The notes beneath the pieces are model-generated. The model searched no databases and had not been told where the DNA came from. It worked only from the letters and a program-made list of their open reading frames with translations. DNA of 17,372 nucleotides, taken from Bacteroidales bacterium. GTDB lineage: Bacteria; Bacteroidota; Bacteroidia; Bacteroidales; B18-G4. The position numbers and the translations under genes were made by a program. Positions 15,117 through 17,372 of this stretch are shown here, in pieces. The stretch is taken from positions 1 through 17,372 of the forward strand of contig JAUXCL010000022.1 of NCBI GenBank assembly GCA_030618905.1. Reading direction: 5' to 3'. Within the stretch, counting starts at the first letter, position 1, and each line of letters starts with the position of its first letter.

Positions 15117-15671
15117 CTAGTTAAAATAAGCCCACAAAAAGATCAACGGGATCAATATTCCAAGCGCGGTAAGCCAGGCTCCGCGACCGGTAATTCCTTT
15201 TTTTCCTTTCAGGATAAATAGTCCGCCGATAGCCAGCAGTACCAGCGCAACACAATAAAGATCAGAAAAATAGGTCCACCATTTGGCCGGGTTATAGTGC
15301 AAATAGTTCATCTGGTTGAAGATGGGTCTTCGTTTTATCTTTTCAACCATCCCCTTGCCGGTGCGCATATTGATCTCAACAGTTCCTTCTTTGATGAAAA
15401 CTTTCAGGTAATTGTTCCCCGGATAAAAATGCTTTTTATAGGTCCCCGGTTCTCCAATCACCGAAAGTAACTCTTCAACATCCGCCCTGTCAAACTCTGC
15501 GGGCATGCCGTGAACCTGCACTTCATATCTTTCGATGATAAAATTAGGATTCCAGTCGCTTAAATGATTAAGCGCTATCCCCGACAGGGCATAGATGATC
15601 GTCATGCCAAAGAAAAGGTATCCGAAATCACGGTGTAATGCCCGGTTCCATTTTCTCCACTTAAATTTCAT
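15117..15671 (-). CDS. PepSY-associated TM-helix protein
   Basis: A 184-residue membrane protein: a first helix (about 15-36, GYLFFGMTIIYALSGIALNH) after a basic N-terminus with WNRALHRDFG, a periplasmic PepSY-like part (about 40-120), and two closing helices (about 136-154 and 164-182). Histidines 13, 36 and 125 lie at helix ends, as in PepSY-associated transmembrane proteins, some of which are linked to iron or heme reduction and siderophore use. That role is an inference here. The start codon overlaps the stop of the preceding lipoprotein gene by one base (TAATG), and its own stop is 2 bases before the small membrane gene, so the three should be made together. It is shorter than multi-helix PepSY reductases and represents the single-PepSY type common in Bacteroidota. 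Confidence 0.85.
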   Translation of the reverse strand: MKFKWRKWNRALHRDFGYLFFGMTIIYALSGIALNHLSDWNPNFIIERYEVQVHGMPAEFDRADVEELLSVIGEPGTYKKHFYPGNNYLKVFIKEGTVEINMRTGKGMVEKIKRRPIFNQMNYLHYNPAKWWTYFSDLYCVALVLLAIGGLFILKGKKGITGRGAWLTALGILIPLIFLWAYFN

Positions 15672-16159
15672 TATTTTTCTTCTTCCGGCACCGCTATCTC
15701 AACAACTACATATTCAATGCAGCTAACAGAGTATTGTGGTTTATGGTAGATGCCTTCATGTTCGGCATCCTCTTCATGTTCGACCTCTTCTTCAACTTCC
15801 ACCTCAATGGCATTAACAATACCCTTAACTTTGACATAGCTTCCTTCCAGTTCCGGCAGGAATGCCGCAACCTCTTCTCCTGTGGTTGTAATTTTTACAC
15901 GAATATCAGGATCTTCTTCTCCTACGATAAACATTTTCTTTCCACCATGCTTACACACGTGGACTACGGTTCCTTCAATAAAAACCTCTTCGCCAATCAG
16001 GCTTTCTGCTTTCGTTGGAAAATCAACAATGGCGATAACTCCCGGCTCAACAATAACTTCGGTTGTTTCGGCTGTGGCCTCACTTTGTTCTTGTGATACG
16101 TTACCACAAGCGGCCATGATTAATGCTATAAATGCTAAAATAAAAACTTTTTTGAGCAT
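15671..16159 (-). CDS. OB-fold-like lipoprotein with conserved CKHGGKK motif
   Basis: A 162-residue lipoprotein, lipidated at Cys18 (IMAAC), with an acidic, threonine-rich linker (EATAETTEV) and a compact beta-rich domain from about 45 to 118. The pattern GEEVFIEGTVVHVCKHGGKK, then MFIVG, then VKVKGIV looks like an OB fold. Cys69, His71 and Met76 sit together, and a glutamate/histidine-rich stretch (118-139) plus Cys147 follow, so metal or heme binding is plausible. I recall similar Bacteroidales lipoproteins with a CKHxGK motif but no assigned function. The gene leads a coupled operon with a PepSY membrane protein and a 57-residue membrane protein. The leader contains a heptamer repeat. The domain name is tentative. 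Confidence 0.8.
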   Translation of the reverse strand: MLKKVFILAFIALIMAACGNVSQEQSEATAETTEVIVEPGVIAIVDFPTKAESLIGEEVFIEGTVVHVCKHGGKKMFIVGEEDPDIRVKITTTGEEVAAFLPELEGSYVKVKGIVNAIEVEVEEEVEHEEDAEHEGIYHKPQYSVSCIEYVVVEIAVPEEEK

Positions 16160-16182
16160 GATTTTGTTTTTTACTGGGTTAA

Positions 16183-16234
16183 TAATTTGTTATTTGCTAT
16201 TTGTTATTTGTTATTTGCTATTTGTTATTTGCTA
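16183..16234. repeat. Heptamer tandem repeat (YTATTTG)n
   Basis: Six exact consecutive copies of YTATTTG occupy 16190-16231. They are preceded by a degenerate copy (TAATTTG, 16183-16189) and followed by a partial CTA. The variable first base runs T,C,T,T,C,T, so the block is also two perfect 21-base units. On the minus strand it reads CAAATAR and falls between the candidate promoter and the start of the lipoprotein gene. Confidence 0.95.
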
Positions 16235-16248
16235 CCGCCGGTATAGTG

Positions 16249-16256
16249 CAAATATA
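16249..16256 (-). promoter_or_regulatory. Candidate -7 element for the lipoprotein/PepSY operon
   Basis: The minus strand reads TATATTTG, a full TAnnTTTG match and the same octamer as in the PCMD operon promoter. No exact TTTG lies 19-21 bases upstream. Transcription from here would start near 16243 and place the heptamer repeat inside an 80-90 base leader. Confidence 0.45.
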
Positions 16257-16265
16257 TGCTTTTCT

Positions 16266-17372
16266 TTAATCGAAATCTTCGGATGTATATTCCGGGACGA
16301 TCTTTATCCCGTCATATTTTTTTTCAATCCCGTTCTGATACGTAATAATAAGGAAAGTGGTTCCATCAAAGTTAAAAGAAGTCCATTCACCATGCTTGAT
16401 GCCCATTACATAATGGCCTTCGTCTTTTCTTTGTCCGTTGCTCCAGTAATATACATGTTTTCCGTGGGGATTGCCTTCAATGAAACGTCCTTCAAAGTTG
16501 ATGGATCCATCATTGTAATAGTATTTCCATTCCCCGCTTTTCAATCCTTCAATATAATTTCCTTCTTCCCTGTGGTCTCCCAGCTCATAAAACCAGAAGC
16601 CTTCTTCCTGTCCTTCTATAAACTCTCCCTTGGTTATGATATTGCCCAGCTCGTTGTATTCAACCAACATCCCATCTTCCTTACCATCATAGAAGCTTTC
16701 TTCTCTTAACAATATGCCTGAATTATAATACCATTTCCAGGCGCCTGTTAATTTGCCATCTTCCATATAAGCGCCTATTTGTTCGATCTTGCCGTTCTTA
16801 TGGTAAAATTTCCATTCTCCTGTTTTCGCATCATTTTCATAAAGACCTTCGGCCTTTAGTTCGCCATTGTCAAAAAACTCTTTCCAATACCCGTCTTTCT
16901 CCCCTTTTTCCGTCACAATACCCTCCCCTATAACTATCCCGTTTTTAAAAATGAATGATTTCTCTATTTCGCCTTCTTCATTATATTCTCTCCATACCCC
17001 TTCGGGTTTATCATCCTTATAGGTAGCCTGTATTTTAACTTTTCCGCTGGGGTAATATTCTGTCTGAACATCCAGCCTTTTCAGTTCAGCTACATTTATT
17101 TGTTTTTCATCGTCTAAATACTTGGCAGCGCTCAGCAAGCTTCCTTCAATATCATATTCCTTAAAATAACCATGCTTCATTCCATGCCTGTAATTTCCCT
17201 CTGATTTCAGGCTGCCATCTTCATAAAACGACTTCCATTTTCCATGTTTAAGCCTCTGATTATCATATCGATTAATTTTCTCTCTGTCAATAATAAAGCC
17301 CTTTTTATAGGTGACCAGTTCAATGATCGTCCCGGCGGTATCATATACTTTAGCCAATCCATTTTCCAGTCC
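16266..17372 (-). CDS. MORN-repeat-variant protein, 5' end outside the window
   Basis: At least 368 residues ending with TAA at 16266-16268. The frame is still open at the window edge (the visible beginning reads GLENGLAKVYDTAGTI). A TTG at 17357 is not a convincing start because the repeat pattern already runs through it. The protein is a string of about 12 repeats of the type G-x-W-x-x-[FY]-x-x-[DN]-G-x-[LI]-x-x-E-G-x-[YF], for example GKWKSFYEDGSLKSEGNY and GEWKYYYNDGSINFEGRF. These are MORN-variant repeats (the YwqK-like class), which form extended beta sheets. Database names such as toxin-antitoxin system YwqK family antitoxin come from Bacillus and are probably misleading for this long version. 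The repeat-rich C-terminus ends with an acidic tail (EYTSEDFD). No partner gene is visible. Confidence 0.88.
   Translation of the reverse strand, partial: GLENGLAKVYDTAGTIIELVTYKKGFIIDREKINRYDNQRLKHGKWKSFYEDGSLKSEGNYRHGMKHGYFKEYDIEGSLLSAAKYLDDEKQINVAELKRLDVQTEYYPSGKVKIQATYKDDKPEGVWREYNEEGEIEKSFIFKNGIVIGEGIVTEKGEKDGYWKEFFDNGELKAEGLYENDAKTGEWKFYHKNGKIEQIGAYMEDGKLTGAWKWYYNSGILLREESFYDGKEDGMLVEYNELGNIITKGEFIEGQEEGFWFYELGDHREEGNYIEGLKSGEWKYYYNDGSINFEGRFIEGNPHGKHVYYWSNGQRKDEGHYVMGIKHGEWTSFNFDGTTFLIITYQNGIEKKYDGIKIVPEYTSEDFD

Noticed and set aside
16183..16234. Possible CRISPR array
   Set aside because: The units are 7 bases, directly adjacent, with no spacers. It is a simple tandem repeat.
15882..16709. 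Long plus-strand open frame
   Set aside because: It runs antisense through the lipoprotein, the heptamer repeat (giving a repeated FVICYLL pattern) and the MORN-repeat gene. It has no domain of its own, and all three minus-strand features are much better supported.
16266..17372. Toxin-antitoxin antitoxin (YwqK-type) function for the MORN protein
   Set aside because: The name is often transferred on repeat similarity alone. No toxin-like gene is present and the repeat array is long.

Overview
The window reads as chromosome of a Bacteroidota bacterium, most likely in or near the Bacteroidales. The evidence is a GldH-type lipoprotein, a type IX secretion (T9SS) sorting tail, PCMD-domain surface proteins, a lamin-tail-domain exoprotein, a viroplasmin-RNase H fusion, and promoters of the Bacteroidota type (TAnnTTTG at -7). 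Shine-Dalgarno sites are weak or absent throughout, as expected for the phylum. No rRNA, tRNA, CRISPR array, transposase or phage gene was seen.

Layout. 2-313: tail of a polytopic membrane protein cut by the window edge. 549-788: a small secreted/membrane protein ending in a PID-CTERM-like sorting tail, followed by a clear terminator. 869-1501 (-) RNase HI fusion and 1596-2057 (+) gldH are divergent. 2059-2610: a four-helix-bundle (23S intervening-sequence protein family) cassette bounded by 33-bp perfect inverted repeats, lying exactly between the stop codons of the convergent genes gldH and ribF. 2609-4550 (-): asd then ribF, an operon. 4632-7220 (+): a large secreted protein with two lamin-tail domains. 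7237-7471: a second, internally deleted copy of the same cassette, again between convergent genes. 7481-10160 (-): a three-gene envelope operon (T9SS-exported PCMD protein, PCMD lipoprotein, outer-membrane beta-barrel) with a good promoter. 10233-10928 (-): comF. 11017-14932 (+): a fused Opp-type ABC ATPase and RNase R. 14941-16159 (-): a tightly coupled operon of an OB-fold-like lipoprotein with a CKHGGKK motif, a PepSY-type membrane protein and a 57-residue membrane protein. A heptamer tandem repeat lies in its probable leader. 16266-17372 (-): a MORN-repeat protein open to the window edge.

Most of the content is ordinary housekeeping (asd for lysine/threonine/methionine and cell-wall precursor synthesis, ribF for FMN/FAD, rnr and rnh for nucleic-acid turnover) mixed with cell-surface genes. 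The most unusual feature is the pair of inverted-repeat cassettes. The full copy carries an intact S23-family gene. The second has lost two internal blocks at short sequence matches but keeps the terminal repeats, like a non-autonomous derivative. The design (long inverted repeat enclosing an IVP-type gene) resembles 23S rRNA intervening sequences, yet here it sits between protein genes. The second candidate for new biology is the lipoprotein/PepSY/micro-membrane-protein operon, which looks like an undescribed envelope metal or redox module.
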